NCBI GenBank assembly: GCA_964413935.1
Contig: CAYPTY010000003.1
Span: 62,001 to 126,000, forward strand
Source of the DNA: CAYPTY01 sp964413935
GTDB lineage: Bacteria > Bacteroidota > Rhodothermia > Balneolales > Balneolaceae
Direction of reading: 5' to 3'
Length of the DNA: 64,000 nt
In this document: in pieces, positions 23,482 through 32,289 of the stretch
How the letters are laid out: each line of letters begins with the position of its first letter
How positions within the stretch are numbered: the first letter of the stretch is position 1
Translations under genes and position numbers: made by a program
Notes under the pieces: model-generated
Databases searched by the model: none
The model's input: the letters and a program-made list of their open reading frames with translations, nothing else
What the model was told of the DNA's origin: nothing

Positions 23482-25458
23482 ATGATTAGCGGCCAAAAAA
23501 AAATTTCTACAGAAAGAGCACTGCATTTCTACCAATCCATTCTGCTCCCCAGGCTGATTGAAGAGCGCATGCTGAAACTGCTTCGGCAGAACAAAATCTC
23601 CAAATGGTTCTCCGGGATCGGGCAGGAAGCTGTGGCCGTAGGAGCTACCCTTGCATTGGAAAATACAGATGTGATCCTTCCCATGCATCGCAATCTGGGC
23701 GTTTTTACCACCCGAGGTGTACCGCTCTATCCCCTTTTCTGCCAGCTTTTCGGAAAAGCTGAAGGCTTTACTCAGGGACGTGACCGCTCCTTTCACTTCG
23801 GAACACTGGATTATAACATCGTAGGGATGATTTCTCACCTGGCAGCTATGATGCCTGTTGCCGATGGTATCGCACTGGCAAAGAAACTCAGAAAAGAAGA
23901 ATCCATAGCGCTCAGTTTCTGCGGTGAGGGTGCCAGCAGTGAAGGTGACTTCCATGAAGCCCTGAACCTGGCCGCGGTCTGGCAGCTTCCGGTCATTTTC
24001 CTCATTGAAAACAACGGATACGCACTTTCCACCCCAACACGCGAACAGTTTGTTTGCGAAAACCTGGTTAGCCGGGCTGAGGGCTACGGAATGGAAGGCA
24101 TGCAGATTGACGGAAACAATTTGTTTGAAGTGTATGAAGCGGTTGAAATGGCGCGTGAAAAGGCCTTGCAGGGTAAACCGGTTATGATTGAAGCTATGAC
24201 TTTTCGAATGCGTGGTCACGAGGAAGCTTCGGGCACACATTATGTACCGGATGTACTGATGCGCGACTGGCAGGAAAAAGATCCTGTTGAACGTTTTGAG
24301 CACTATCTGCTTCATGAACATCTGATTACCGAAGAAAAGATCAGGGAGACCCGCAAAGAACTTGAAAACTCTTTCAGAAGTGATCTGAAACGGGCTCTGG
24401 AGAGCGCAGATCCGATGTTCAGGGATATTGAAGAGAAAAGCCGGGTGTATGTTAACGCACCTGATGAGTGGATAACAGCTCAAATAAGTGAACGGAAACA
24501 GGAAAAGAGATTTATCGAAGGCATTCAGTCTACCCTGAAGCAGGCCTTTGAGGAGGATGATGCATACATCCTCATGGGACAGGATGTGGCTGAGTACGGT
24601 GGTGTATTTAAGATTACCGAAGGATTTCTGGAACAGTTTGGCCGGGATCGCATCCGGAATACCCCCATTATTGAATCCGGTGCGCTCGGAGCTGCTTTGG
24701 GAATGGCTTATGAAGGTTTTAAGCCGGTTGTGGAAATTCAGTTCGCCGATTTTATTTCCTGCGGATTCAATCAGATTGTAAATAATATTGCCAAATCGAG
24801 GTATCGATGGTCGCCAGGAGTCAATATCACCATTCGGGCACCGCATGGAGCCGGTGTGGGCGCAGGCCCCTATCACAGCCAGTCGGTGGAGGGCTGGTTC
24901 ATGCAGATACCCGGACTAAAGGTGGTGGTACCTTCCTCGGTTGAGGATGCCCAGAACCTGCTGTACAGCAGTTTAATCGATCCTAATCCGGTATTGTTTT
25001 TTGAGCATAAACGTCTTTACCGCTCCATCCGGGATGAGGTTCCTGAATTTGCCCGTTATGAACCACTGGGTAAGGCCAAAGTGGTTCAGGAAGGCCGTGA
25101 TGCAAGTATCATTACCTACGGAATGGGTGTGCACTGGGCACTGGAATTGGCATCGCAAAGCGAATACAGCATTGAAATCATCGATTTGAGGACCCTGCTC
25201 CCTCTTGACCTGCACACCATTCAGCAATCTATTCAGAAAACGCACCGGGCACTGCTCATTCAGGAGGCTACACTGATGATGGGTCCTATGGCAGAAATAT
25301 CCGCGGAAATCTCCGAACACTGTTTTGAGTACCTCGATGCCCCTGTGATGCGCTGCGGGGCACTGCATACCCCCATCCCTTTTAACAAAAACTTAGAAGA
25401 AGGTTTCTTAGCTTTGAATGAAATGAAGCAGAAGCTAAAAGCATTACTCGCTTACTAA
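23482..25458 (+). CDS. Fused 2-oxoacid dehydrogenase E1 (alpha + beta)
   Basis: A 658-residue fusion of the alpha (about 1-325) and beta (about 335-658) subunits of a thiamine-diphosphate E1, the decarboxylating part of a branched-chain or pyruvate-type 2-oxoacid dehydrogenase complex. The alpha half has the ThDP-binding CGEGASSEGDFHEALN...ENNGYALS region, in which GEG replaces the usual GDG, and MRGHEEASGTHY. The beta half has GQDVAEYGGVFKIT, FADFISCGFNQIVNNIAKSR, HSQSVEGWFMQIPGLKVV and IDLRTLLPLD. Such fusions are common in Bacteroidota and are usually assigned to branched-chain substrates, but the substrate cannot be read from sequence alone. E2 and E3 are not in this window. It is followed after 33 bases by a small membrane protein gene. 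Confidence 0.92.
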   Translation: MISGQKKISTERALHFYQSILLPRLIEERMLKLLRQNKISKWFSGIGQEAVAVGATLALENTDVILPMHRNLGVFTTRGVPLYPLFCQLFGKAEGFTQGRDRSFHFGTLDYNIVGMISHLAAMMPVADGIALAKKLRKEESIALSFCGEGASSEGDFHEALNLAAVWQLPVIFLIENNGYALSTPTREQFVCENLVSRAEGYGMEGMQIDGNNLFEVYEAVEMAREKALQGKPVMIEAMTFRMRGHEEASGTHYVPDVLMRDWQEKDPVERFEHYLLHEHLITEEKIRETRKELENSFRSDLKRALESADPMFRDIEEKSRVYVNAPDEWITAQISERKQEKRFIEGIQSTLKQAFEEDDAYILMGQDVAEYGGVFKITEGFLEQFGRDRIRNTPIIESGALGAALGMAYEGFKPVVEIQFADFISCGFNQIVNNIAKSRYRWSPGVNITIRAPHGAGVGAGPYHSQSVEGWFMQIPGLKVVVPSSVEDAQNLLYSSLIDPNPVLFFEHKRLYRSIRDEVPEFARYEPLGKAKVVQEGRDASIITYGMGVHWALELASQSEYSIEIIDLRTLLPLDLHTIQQSIQKTHRALLIQEATLMMGPMAEISAEISEHCFEYLDAPVMRCGALHTPIPFNKNLEEGFLALNEMKQKLKALLAY

Positions 25459-25491
25459 TTCTCAAGTCCGTTCCTCAAGAGTCTACAAACC

Positions 25492-25869
25492 ATGATTGCC
25501 CTTCGTTTTCTTTACGCAGCTAATATCTTTGTTGCCGGCTGGATCAGCATAACTACCCTATTTTTCCCTGAAAAGGCTCAGTTTACCATATTTGAAGGTG
25601 TTTTTGTCTACTCAGATTCCTTCAAACTCATCGGTGCTTTATGGGGTGGAATTTTTATTCTCTCCATCATCGGGTTATTCTATCCGCGTAACATGAGCCT
25701 GATTCTGCTCTTTCAGTTCATTTACAAATTCTTCTGGCTGCTGTTGGCTGCATTGCCTGCGATTACCAACAATCAGCCCTACCCAAAAGCCATGGCGCTT
25801 TTCTTTCTGATCTGGGTGCTCATACTGCCTTTTATCATCCCCTGGAAGTATCTCTTCGAAAAAGAATAA
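25492..25869 (+). CDS. Small four-helix membrane protein, DoxX-like
   Basis: A 125-residue very hydrophobic protein with four predicted helices at about 3-24, 42-62, 67-88 and 98-117. There is no signal peptide or catalytic motif. The size and arrangement resemble DoxX-like small membrane proteins, but I do not recognise a specific family signature. It starts 33 bases after the E1 gene with no terminator between them, so it may be cotranscribed. Confidence 0.65.
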   Translation: MIALRFLYAANIFVAGWISITTLFFPEKAQFTIFEGVFVYSDSFKLIGALWGGIFILSIIGLFYPRNMSLILLFQFIYKFFWLLLAALPAITNNQPYPKAMALFFLIWVLILPFIIPWKYLFEKE

Positions 25870-25875
25870 AGCACC

Positions 25876-25905
25876 TTGATTTGCTTACTGATGCTCGTAA
25901 CTTAG
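25876..25905 (+). promoter_or_regulatory. Possible promoter of the amylase gene
   Basis: TTG (25876-25878), 19 bases, then TAACTTAG (25898-25905), one mismatch from TAnnTTTG. It lies 27 bases before the amylase ATG. Weak by itself. Confidence 0.35.
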
Positions 25906-25932
25906 GCTAATCTCAAGTTTATAAGTGCCTGA

Positions 25933-28425
25933 ATGCATAAATCATTAAGCCTCTCTTTTCTTCTCATCCTGCTTCCCCTGATCATCAGCGCCCAAACGGT
26001 ACCGGTGACCTTTAACGTGGATGTAAGCTATCAGATCGAACAGGGTAAATTTGACCCTGAAACCGAAACCGTGGATATCGCAGGTTCTTTTAACGGCTGG
26101 GGATCCACCTACACCCAGATGTTTGATCCGGATGAGGATTCAGTGTACACCGTTACACTGAACGGCTTTAACCCGGGAGAAGAAATCGCTTTTAAATTCC
26201 GCTATAATGGTGAATGGGGCGGCCGTGAGGAGTTGCCGGGAGCCGGAAATGACCGCTATTACACGGTTCAGGACAGCAATAATGTGCTCTTCTTCTACTA
26301 CAATAATGAAATCCCATACGACGGGGAACTGCAAGCTGGTTTTTCCTCCACCTCAACCTTCCTGTACGCAGGCAGTCTCATGAGTTTTGAGAACACCAGC
26401 CTTGGGGATGCCCAAAATTTTGAATGGACCTTTCAGGGTGGACAACCAGAGACCTCAACCGATGAAAATCCGGTGATCCGCTATCCGGGAGCAGGTGTAT
26501 TTGACGTTCAGCTGATTGTGTGGAATGAGGAGGAAAGGGATACCCTGAAGATTGAAGATTACCTGACCGTGGAATTCCGCGAGATTGGGGAGCCCAAATG
26601 GTGGAACGACCGCGTTTTCTACGAAATCTTTGTGCGCAGTTTCTATGATTCTGACGGTGATGGCATCGGAGACTTCAAAGGCCTTACCCAGAAAATAGAT
26701 TATATGAACGATGGCGACCCATTGACGGACAGTGATTTAGGGATAACAGGAATCTGGCTGATGCCCATTAACCCTTCCCCATCCTACCACGGATATGATG
26801 TCACGGATTATACGGCTATCAATCCGGATTACGGCACCATGGAGGACTTCAAGGAATTTCTTTCAGCCGCCCATAACCGGGGCATAGCGGTGATCATCGA
26901 CTTTGTGATGAATCATTCCAGTTCACAGCACCCCTGGTTTGAGGCCTCCCGGTCCGGCGATCCATTTTACCGCAGCTTTTACCGCTGGAGTGATACCAAT
27001 CCAGGCTACAACGGTCCCTGGGGACAGCAGGTTTGGCATCAAAGCGGAGGCGATTATTACTACGGACTGTTCTGGGGAGGCATGCCCGACCTGAACTATG
27101 AGAATCAGGCCCTCAAGGATTCCATGTTTGCCTATTCCGACTTCTGGATAAATGAAATTGGCATTGACGGCTTTCGGCAGGATGCGGTGCTGTACATTCA
27201 TGAAGACGGAGATACCCTCAAAAACACCCAAAAAACGCTGGATTTCTGGCAGGAATTCAATCTGAACATGAAATCCAATAATCCGGATGCCTTCAATGTG
27301 GGTGAAGCCTGGGAACCCACCGACATTGTGCTGAAGTACATTTCCAATGACCGAATGGATTATGCCTTTGAGTTTGATCTGGCCAATGCCATCCTGTTTT
27401 CTGTGAACACGGGTGATGCGGGTCCACTCACCGGTCAAATGGAGAAGGTATATAACGTCTATCCCACTCTTCAGTACGGCACATTTCTTACCAATCATGA
27501 TCAGAACCGGGTAATGAATGTTCTGGGTGAAGATGTGGAAAAAAACAAAATAGCCGCTGCCATTTATCTGACCCTGCCGGGCATCCCCTATTTGTACTAC
27601 GGAGAGGAAATTGGGCAGCTGGGTACCAAACCCGATGAAGATATTCGCCGCCCCCTGCAATGGAATGATGATATCAGTGCCGGCTTTTCCACGGATCCAT
27701 CCCCCTGGAGAGCCCCGTATTCTGATTTTCCAACAAAGAACATTGAAGCTCAGCAACAGGACCCGTCATCTCTCTGGACCGCCTATCGTGATTTAATACA
27801 GCTCAGGAATCAATATCCGGAGCTACGCACCGGGGATTATGAGACTGCGATCGTGGATGATCAACGCATTTACGCGTTCAAACGAAGCGCGGATTATGAC
27901 AATAGCCGCTACAATTCTATTGTCGTTGTGAATTTAGGAGATCAGGATATAGCTGACTATCAGATGAATTTTGGAATAGGGTCGTCAGAGATTGTAGCAA
28001 ACCTGCAGCACATGTATTCCACAAGCAGCGAGGCTACAGAACTAATGCCCTCTAATTCAGCAGGCGGGCAGTTTTTTGAGGGACAGAACCTACCTGCAAG
28101 ATCCGCCCACGTTTTTACCTACATCAGCCTGCTTACTTCAAATGAAGATACACATCAGCCGGATCGTTTTGAGCTGGAGCAAAACTTCCCGAATCCATTC
28201 AATCCAAGTACCCAGATTCAATTTAATCTGCCCGTTGCAACCGATGTATCGCTGAAGGTTTATGACATCACCGGCCGATTGATACAGACTTTAGCCGATG
28301 GCCAATATCCTGCTGGTACCCATCAGGTTACCTTCGATGCTTCAGCCTTTGCAAGCGGTGTGTATTTATATCGTCTGGAAAGTCCGAACGCGGTACATAC
28401 CAGAAAGATGCTGCTTATAAAGTAG
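25933..28425 (+). CDS. Secreted alpha-amylase family (GH13) enzyme with type IX sorting domain
   Basis: An 830-residue exported starch-type hydrolase. Order: signal peptide (1-21, ending IISAQ); a glycogen/starch-binding-like beta domain at about 24-125 (VDIAGSFNGWG); a PKD-like domain at about 135-212; the GH13 barrel at about 218-640; and a type IX sorting domain at about 745-830 (LEQNFPNPFNPSTQIQFNL, VYDITGRLIQ, ASGVYLYRL). The catalytic triad is visible: nucleophile D417 (DGFRQDAV), acid/base E458 (GEAW) and D523 (NHDQNR). The enzyme is probably displayed on the cell surface and acts on alpha-glucans. Its stop codon lies in the base of a terminator hairpin. Confidence 0.93.
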   Translation: MHKSLSLSFLLILLPLIISAQTVPVTFNVDVSYQIEQGKFDPETETVDIAGSFNGWGSTYTQMFDPDEDSVYTVTLNGFNPGEEIAFKFRYNGEWGGREELPGAGNDRYYTVQDSNNVLFFYYNNEIPYDGELQAGFSSTSTFLYAGSLMSFENTSLGDAQNFEWTFQGGQPETSTDENPVIRYPGAGVFDVQLIVWNEEERDTLKIEDYLTVEFREIGEPKWWNDRVFYEIFVRSFYDSDGDGIGDFKGLTQKIDYMNDGDPLTDSDLGITGIWLMPINPSPSYHGYDVTDYTAINPDYGTMEDFKEFLSAAHNRGIAVIIDFVMNHSSSQHPWFEASRSGDPFYRSFYRWSDTNPGYNGPWGQQVWHQSGGDYYYGLFWGGMPDLNYENQALKDSMFAYSDFWINEIGIDGFRQDAVLYIHEDGDTLKNTQKTLDFWQEFNLNMKSNNPDAFNVGEAWEPTDIVLKYISNDRMDYAFEFDLANAILFSVNTGDAGPLTGQMEKVYNVYPTLQYGTFLTNHDQNRVMNVLGEDVEKNKIAAAIYLTLPGIPYLYYGEEIGQLGTKPDEDIRRPLQWNDDISAGFSTDPSPWRAPYSDFPTKNIEAQQQDPSSLWTAYRDLIQLRNQYPELRTGDYETAIVDDQRIYAFKRSADYDNSRYNSIVVVNLGDQDIADYQMNFGIGSSEIVANLQHMYSTSSEATELMPSNSAGGQFFEGQNLPARSAHVFTYISLLTSNEDTHQPDRFELEQNFPNPFNPSTQIQFNLPVATDVSLKVYDITGRLIQTLADGQYPAGTHQVTFDASAFASGVYLYRLESPNAVHTRKMLLIK

Positions 28426-28615
28426 CCGGAAAGCGCAACAGGGAATCCAGGTATTGCTTTCCGGCTTTTGAGGCTTCAGCCAGCCTTCGTATCCCGGCAT
28501 GCTGATCCATCAGCTCCCGAAAAGCACTTAATTCTGTTTCATCCAGTTTATCCTCGGCATACCGGCAGATGAAGTCTTCCAGCAGTTCGTCGAATTCCTG
28601 ATCAAAAGTTTCCAT
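28415..28615 (-). CDS. Small acidic protein, possible degenerate anti-sigma factor
   Basis: A 66-residue protein encoded 46 bases after an ECF sigma gene on the same strand, the usual place for an anti-sigma factor. The pattern LLEDFICRYAEDKLDETELSAF, broken here by length, then FRELMDQHAGIRRLAEA, resembles the helical zinc-binding anti-sigma (zf-HC2/ZAS) fold, in which a DGEL-like turn is followed by HxxxCxxC. Here the His remains (H39) but both CxxC cysteines are gone (HAGIRRLA). There is no membrane helix. Its 3' end overlaps the convergent amylase gene by 11 bases and contains that gene's terminator. A function in binding the sigma factor is inferred from position and this faint resemblance only. 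Confidence 0.6.
   Translation of the reverse strand: METFDQEFDELLEDFICRYAEDKLDETELSAFRELMDQHAGIRRLAEASKAGKQYLDSLLRFPATL
28424..28469 (+). terminator. Rho-independent terminator of the amylase gene
   Basis: A perfect 11-bp inverted repeat, AGCCGGAAAGC (28424-28434) and GCTTTCCGGCT (28456-28466), starts at the amylase stop codon and is followed by TTT. The loop is about 21 bases. It lies inside the 3' end of the opposite 66-codon gene. Confidence 0.75.
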
Positions 28616-28661
28616 AAAATCCTCCGTTTGGGATGTCTGAAAACCTTTTATCCGTATTTGC

Positions 28662-29264
28662 TCAGAAGGTTCCCGCTTTCACGTATTCTTTCATCAGGGA
28701 TTGAATCTGTGCCCTGCCCCGGTTGATCCTGGACTTCACAGTTCCCATTGGCAGATCCGTAATCTCGGCAATTTCTTCATAGGTCATCTCTTCAAAATCC
28801 CGCAGATAAATCACTTCCCGGAACTCCTCATTAACCTTATTCATCACGTCCTTGAGCTGCTGTACACCCATCTGAATATGTACTTCATGATCAACCTCAC
28901 TGAACTGGCTTAAGAGCAGCAATTCATGGCTGTTCGGGTCAGAATCATCTTTGTGAATAGACAATAAAGGCATCCGCTTTTTCTTTTTGTGCATGCTCTT
29001 GGCCAGGTTTATGGCAATGGTGTACATCCAGGTGGAAAGTCGCGCTATACGGGTATAGGAATGCTTGCTTTTATACACTCTGAAAAAGGTTTCCTGAACC
29101 AGGTCTTCGCAGTCTTCGTGATTCCGGGTGTACCGGAATAAAAAATTATGCAGGCGGTCGCGGTAGCGTTTTACGATTTCATTGAATGCGAGGTGATCGT
29201 CCTGCTGTACAAATTCCATCAGGTCTTCGTCGCTGTAATCAGCGTAGAGTGCGGGCTGAAGCAT
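28662..29264 (-). CDS. RNA polymerase sigma factor, ECF family
   Basis: A 200-residue sigma-70 family protein with region 2 at about 25-95 (EDCEDLVQETFFRVYKSKH, FLFRYTRNHED, STWMYTIAINLAKS) that contacts the -10 element and core enzyme, a linker, and region 4 at about 135-190 (REVIYLRDFEEMTYEEIAEI, LPMGTVKSRINRGR) that reads the -35 element. There is no region 1 or 3, hence the ECF class. The downstream 66-residue gene may encode its regulator. The signal and targets are unknown. It lies downstream of holA with a 54-base gap that contains a hairpin. Confidence 0.93.
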   Translation of the reverse strand: MLQPALYADYSDEDLMEFVQQDDHLAFNEIVKRYRDRLHNFLFRYTRNHEDCEDLVQETFFRVYKSKHSYTRIARLSTWMYTIAINLAKSMHKKKKRMPLLSIHKDDSDPNSHELLLLSQFSEVDHEVHIQMGVQQLKDVMNKVNEEFREVIYLRDFEEMTYEEIAEITDLPMGTVKSRINRGRAQIQSLMKEYVKAGTF

Positions 29265-29297
29265 GATATTCTCCTTTGGTCGTTTTGGTTCTGGTTC

Positions 29298-29315
29298 AAG
29301 CCGGTTCCCCGGCTT
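29298..29315 (-). other. Hairpin between holA and the sigma gene
   Basis: AAGCCGG/CCGGCTT with a four-base loop (GGAA on the minus strand, a GNRA tetraloop), three bases after the holA stop. There is no U-tract on the minus strand, so it is either a weak terminator or an mRNA-stabilising hairpin. Confidence 0.5.
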
Positions 29316-29318
29316 TTG

Positions 29319-30377
29319 TTAACCGAGAATCCGTTTGACCAGGAGAAATAAAATCGAAGTGGAGTCGAGTGTACTGAAGCCCTTTATTGAGCGGTCGGCA
29401 TCCAGCAAGGCTTCAAAAATACGCGGCATTTCAGCCAACTGATAGTTGGCTGCATCTTGCCAGAACTTGTTGAAATACCAGTCGTTGTTTACGCCCAGTT
29501 CGGCTTGTACCTGCTGCTTTGGAATGCCTTTCTCCATCAGCCGCCGGATTTGCCAGATATTCAGGAACACACTGAAAAAGAACCCCACGGTTCGAATTAA
29601 TTCTCCCGTGTCTCCTTTTGTGTGTTGCAAGATCTGTTCCGATACCTGCAGACTTAGCTGCAGATTTCGCTTCATCAGGGCTTCTTTAAGCTCAATAGCC
29701 GAAAATTCACGATAAGCGCCGATTATTTTTTTCACATCCTCTGAAGTGATGCGATCAGAAGTGTCCACATATGTGCACACCTTGTCTATTTCTACAGACA
29801 GAAGCTGCAGGCTGTTGCCCACAAACTGAGACAGTAACTGAGCAGACGGAGCGTCTATCTGCTTAGCATACTGCTCACGGGTCCAGTTGATCACCCAGTC
29901 CGGTAGCTGATAATCCGGCAAAGGCTTGAATTCATGGAAACCTACATTTTTATGCCTGGCGATTTTTTTCCCAAAGGTTGTATTTCCGGGTGGCTTGCTG
30001 CTATCGATCAAGACCAGCAAGGTGGTTGGATTGGGCTGATCAAAATAAGCCAGAAAATCATTGATATGGCCGGACTGGGCATCCCCTGCTCCTTTAGAAA
30101 TCTGCAGAAAATTTCGGATGAGCAGAATACGCTTCTCAGCCATCATCGGAAAAGACCGGGCAATACCCAGAGCGCGAGCCGGTGTGATATCCTGCCCATA
30201 GAGCTGATCGAAATTAAAATCTTTCTGATCAGGTGGAATGAGCTGCTGTACCTGATCAGCCAGCTGATCCAGAAAGAACTCTTCATCTCCGAAAAGGAAA
30301 TAAACCGGCTTGGTTTCTACTGAGCTGAGTTCTGCTTTAAGGGTATTGAAGGTGTCGAGGCTGCTTCGTTTGGCCAT
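29319..30377 (-). CDS. holA: DNA polymerase III subunit delta
   Basis: A 352-residue protein matching the delta subunit of the clamp loader, which opens the beta sliding clamp. Visible features are KPVYFLFGDEEFFLDQLADQ near residues 22-41, DFNFDQLYGQD, the SFPMMAEKRILLIRNF strand-helix, and the C-terminal collar domain (FSVFLNIWQIRRLMEKGIPK). The AAA+ P-loop is absent, as expected for delta. Length is typical for Bacteroidota. It is divergent from the GH2 gene across 84 bases. Confidence 0.92.
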   Translation of the reverse strand: MAKRSSLDTFNTLKAELSSVETKPVYFLFGDEEFFLDQLADQVQQLIPPDQKDFNFDQLYGQDITPARALGIARSFPMMAEKRILLIRNFLQISKGAGDAQSGHINDFLAYFDQPNPTTLLVLIDSSKPPGNTTFGKKIARHKNVGFHEFKPLPDYQLPDWVINWTREQYAKQIDAPSAQLLSQFVGNSLQLLSVEIDKVCTYVDTSDRITSEDVKKIIGAYREFSAIELKEALMKRNLQLSLQVSEQILQHTKGDTGELIRTVGFFFSVFLNIWQIRRLMEKGIPKQQVQAELGVNNDWYFNKFWQDAANYQLAEMPRIFEALLDADRSIKGFSTLDSTSILFLLVKRILG

Positions 30378-30461
30378 GCAGCGAAGATAACAAATGATAG
30401 CTTTTATTGACCATCCACTTTTAGGATATTATGCTTCAATCCGGGGATAATTTCTGATTTC

Positions 30462-32285
30462 ATGAAACGAATTAGCGTTTTTCTTTTTATCATATCTGTA
30501 TCACTACCCATTGCTGCTCAACAACTTATAACCAATGCTTACCATCGCACTTCAGTATCACTGAATGGCTCCTGGAAGTACATCGTAGATCCTTATGAAA
30601 ATGGATTTTACAATTATCGCTATCAGGCCTTTGACCAGATGGATAATCCACCGAAAAGTGCCTTTTTCATGGACGCGCAAGTCTCAAACGGGAGCGAGTT
30701 ACTCGAATATAACTTCGATGAAGCCGACAGCATAAAAGTACCGGGCGACTGGAATTCCCAGAAGGAAAACCTCTTCTACTACGAAGGCACCGTGTGGTTC
30801 CGAAAAGAATTCCCCCTACAGCCCCGTGACGACAGACGCTATTTTTTCTATTTCGGGGCCGTTAATTATGAAGCCCAGGTCTATCTGAACGGTGTCAAAC
30901 TGGGTTCTCATGTAGGAGGCTTCACCCCTTTTTCCTTCGAAGTGACTGACTATCTCAAAGAGGGCCGTAATTCACTGGTTGTCAAGGTAGACAACAAGCG
31001 GAAGAAAGAAGGGGTACCTACACTGAATACCGACTGGTGGAATTACGGAGGCATCACGAGGGATGTGAAACTGATTTCGACACCTGAAAACTACATCGAT
31101 GATTTCATGGTGCAGATCGATCCGGTTAATCCTGAACGCATAACAGGCTTTGTACAATTAAATGGGACAGATATCAGGGATAAGCGCATCACACTGTCCC
31201 TGCCTGAGCTTGGCATTAACACCCAGCTCAAAACAGACCGGAGGGGTCGCGCTGAGATTGAATTACAATCCGGGAAGATCGAATACTGGTCGCCGGAAAA
31301 CCCAAAATTATACACGCTGACACTGAAATTTGAATCTGACCAGGTTCAGGATGCCATTGGTTTTCGCAGCATTGCAACCAAAGACCGGGAGATTTTGCTG
31401 AATGGCAATCCGGTATTTTTAAGAGGGATTTCCATTCATGAGGAAAATCCCTTGAGAGGCGGGCGGGCCTATTCTGAAGATGATGCGCGGCTCCTGCTCG
31501 GATGGGCAAGGGAACTGGGTTGTAATTATGTTAGGCTGGCTCATTATCCTCACAATGAACACATGCTGAGGGTAGCCGATGAACTTGGACTGATGGTCTG
31601 GTCCGAAATTCCCGTTTACTGGACCATTGAGTGGGATAATCCGGATACCTATGCCAATGCGGAGACGCAGCTCTCAGCTATGATCAACCGGGACAAAAAC
31701 CGGGCTTCGGTTGTGATCTGGTCGATGGCTAATGAAACACCGGTTTCGGCACTCAGAAATGAATTTATGGGCAAACTGGCAAGGAAAGCCCGTTCCATAG
31801 ACAGCAGTCGTCTTATCAGTGCTGCCCTCGAACAGAGCGGATACGACGGCCTTGAAAACACGCGAACCATTGATGATCCTTTTGCTGAGGTTGTGGATGT
31901 ACTCAGCTTTAATCAGTATATCGGCTGGTACGACGGACTACCCGATAAAGCCCGCCGCATCAACTGGAAAATTGATATCAATAAACCGGTATTGATATCC
32001 GAATTTGGGGCCGGTGCCAAATTCGGCTTTCATGCCGACTCACTCACCCGCTGGTCAGAGGAATATCAGGCCTGGTTATACACAGAAACCCTTGATCTGG
32101 TGGAGCGGATCCCGCAGCTGGCCGGTTTTTCACCCTGGATTCTAGCCGACTTCCGTTCACCCCGCCGCCCACTGCCGGGCATACAGGACGGATGGAATAG
32201 AAAAGGCCTTATTTCCAGTGAAGGAGATAAAAAGCAGGCCTTTTACATTCTTCAGGACTACTATCAGAATAAAGCAAAACAGTAA
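30462..32285 (+). CDS. Secreted glycoside hydrolase family 2 (beta-glucuronidase/galactosidase-like)
   Basis: A 607-residue exported GH2 enzyme. A signal peptide (1-19, ending PIAAQ) is followed by the jelly-roll sugar-binding domain (about 25-195, with YFYFGAVNYEAQVYLNG), an immunoglobulin-like domain (about 200-300) and the TIM barrel (about 305-600). The acid/base is E425 (WSMANETP) and the nucleophile E514 (LISEFGAGAKFG), the standard GH2 pair. NPVFLRGISIHEENP and YVRLAHYPHNEHML are typical of beta-glucuronidase-type members. The substrate (glucuronide or galactoside) cannot be fixed from sequence. It has no type IX tail, so it is probably periplasmic. It converges with the TolC gene. Confidence 0.9.
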   Translation: MKRISVFLFIISVSLPIAAQQLITNAYHRTSVSLNGSWKYIVDPYENGFYNYRYQAFDQMDNPPKSAFFMDAQVSNGSELLEYNFDEADSIKVPGDWNSQKENLFYYEGTVWFRKEFPLQPRDDRRYFFYFGAVNYEAQVYLNGVKLGSHVGGFTPFSFEVTDYLKEGRNSLVVKVDNKRKKEGVPTLNTDWWNYGGITRDVKLISTPENYIDDFMVQIDPVNPERITGFVQLNGTDIRDKRITLSLPELGINTQLKTDRRGRAEIELQSGKIEYWSPENPKLYTLTLKFESDQVQDAIGFRSIATKDREILLNGNPVFLRGISIHEENPLRGGRAYSEDDARLLLGWARELGCNYVRLAHYPHNEHMLRVADELGLMVWSEIPVYWTIEWDNPDTYANAETQLSAMINRDKNRASVVIWSMANETPVSALRNEFMGKLARKARSIDSSRLISAALEQSGYDGLENTRTIDDPFAEVVDVLSFNQYIGWYDGLPDKARRINWKIDINKPVLISEFGAGAKFGFHADSLTRWSEEYQAWLYTETLDLVERIPQLAGFSPWILADFRSPRRPLPGIQDGWNRKGLISSEGDKKQAFYILQDYYQNKAKQ

Positions 32286-32289
32286 AACT

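Noticed and set aside
23461..24876. Long open frame (about 470 codons) on the minus strand opposite the E1 gene
   Set aside because: No recognisable domain, composition of a reverse-frame shadow (rich in Phe, His, Ser), and fully covered by a well-conserved gene on the other strand.
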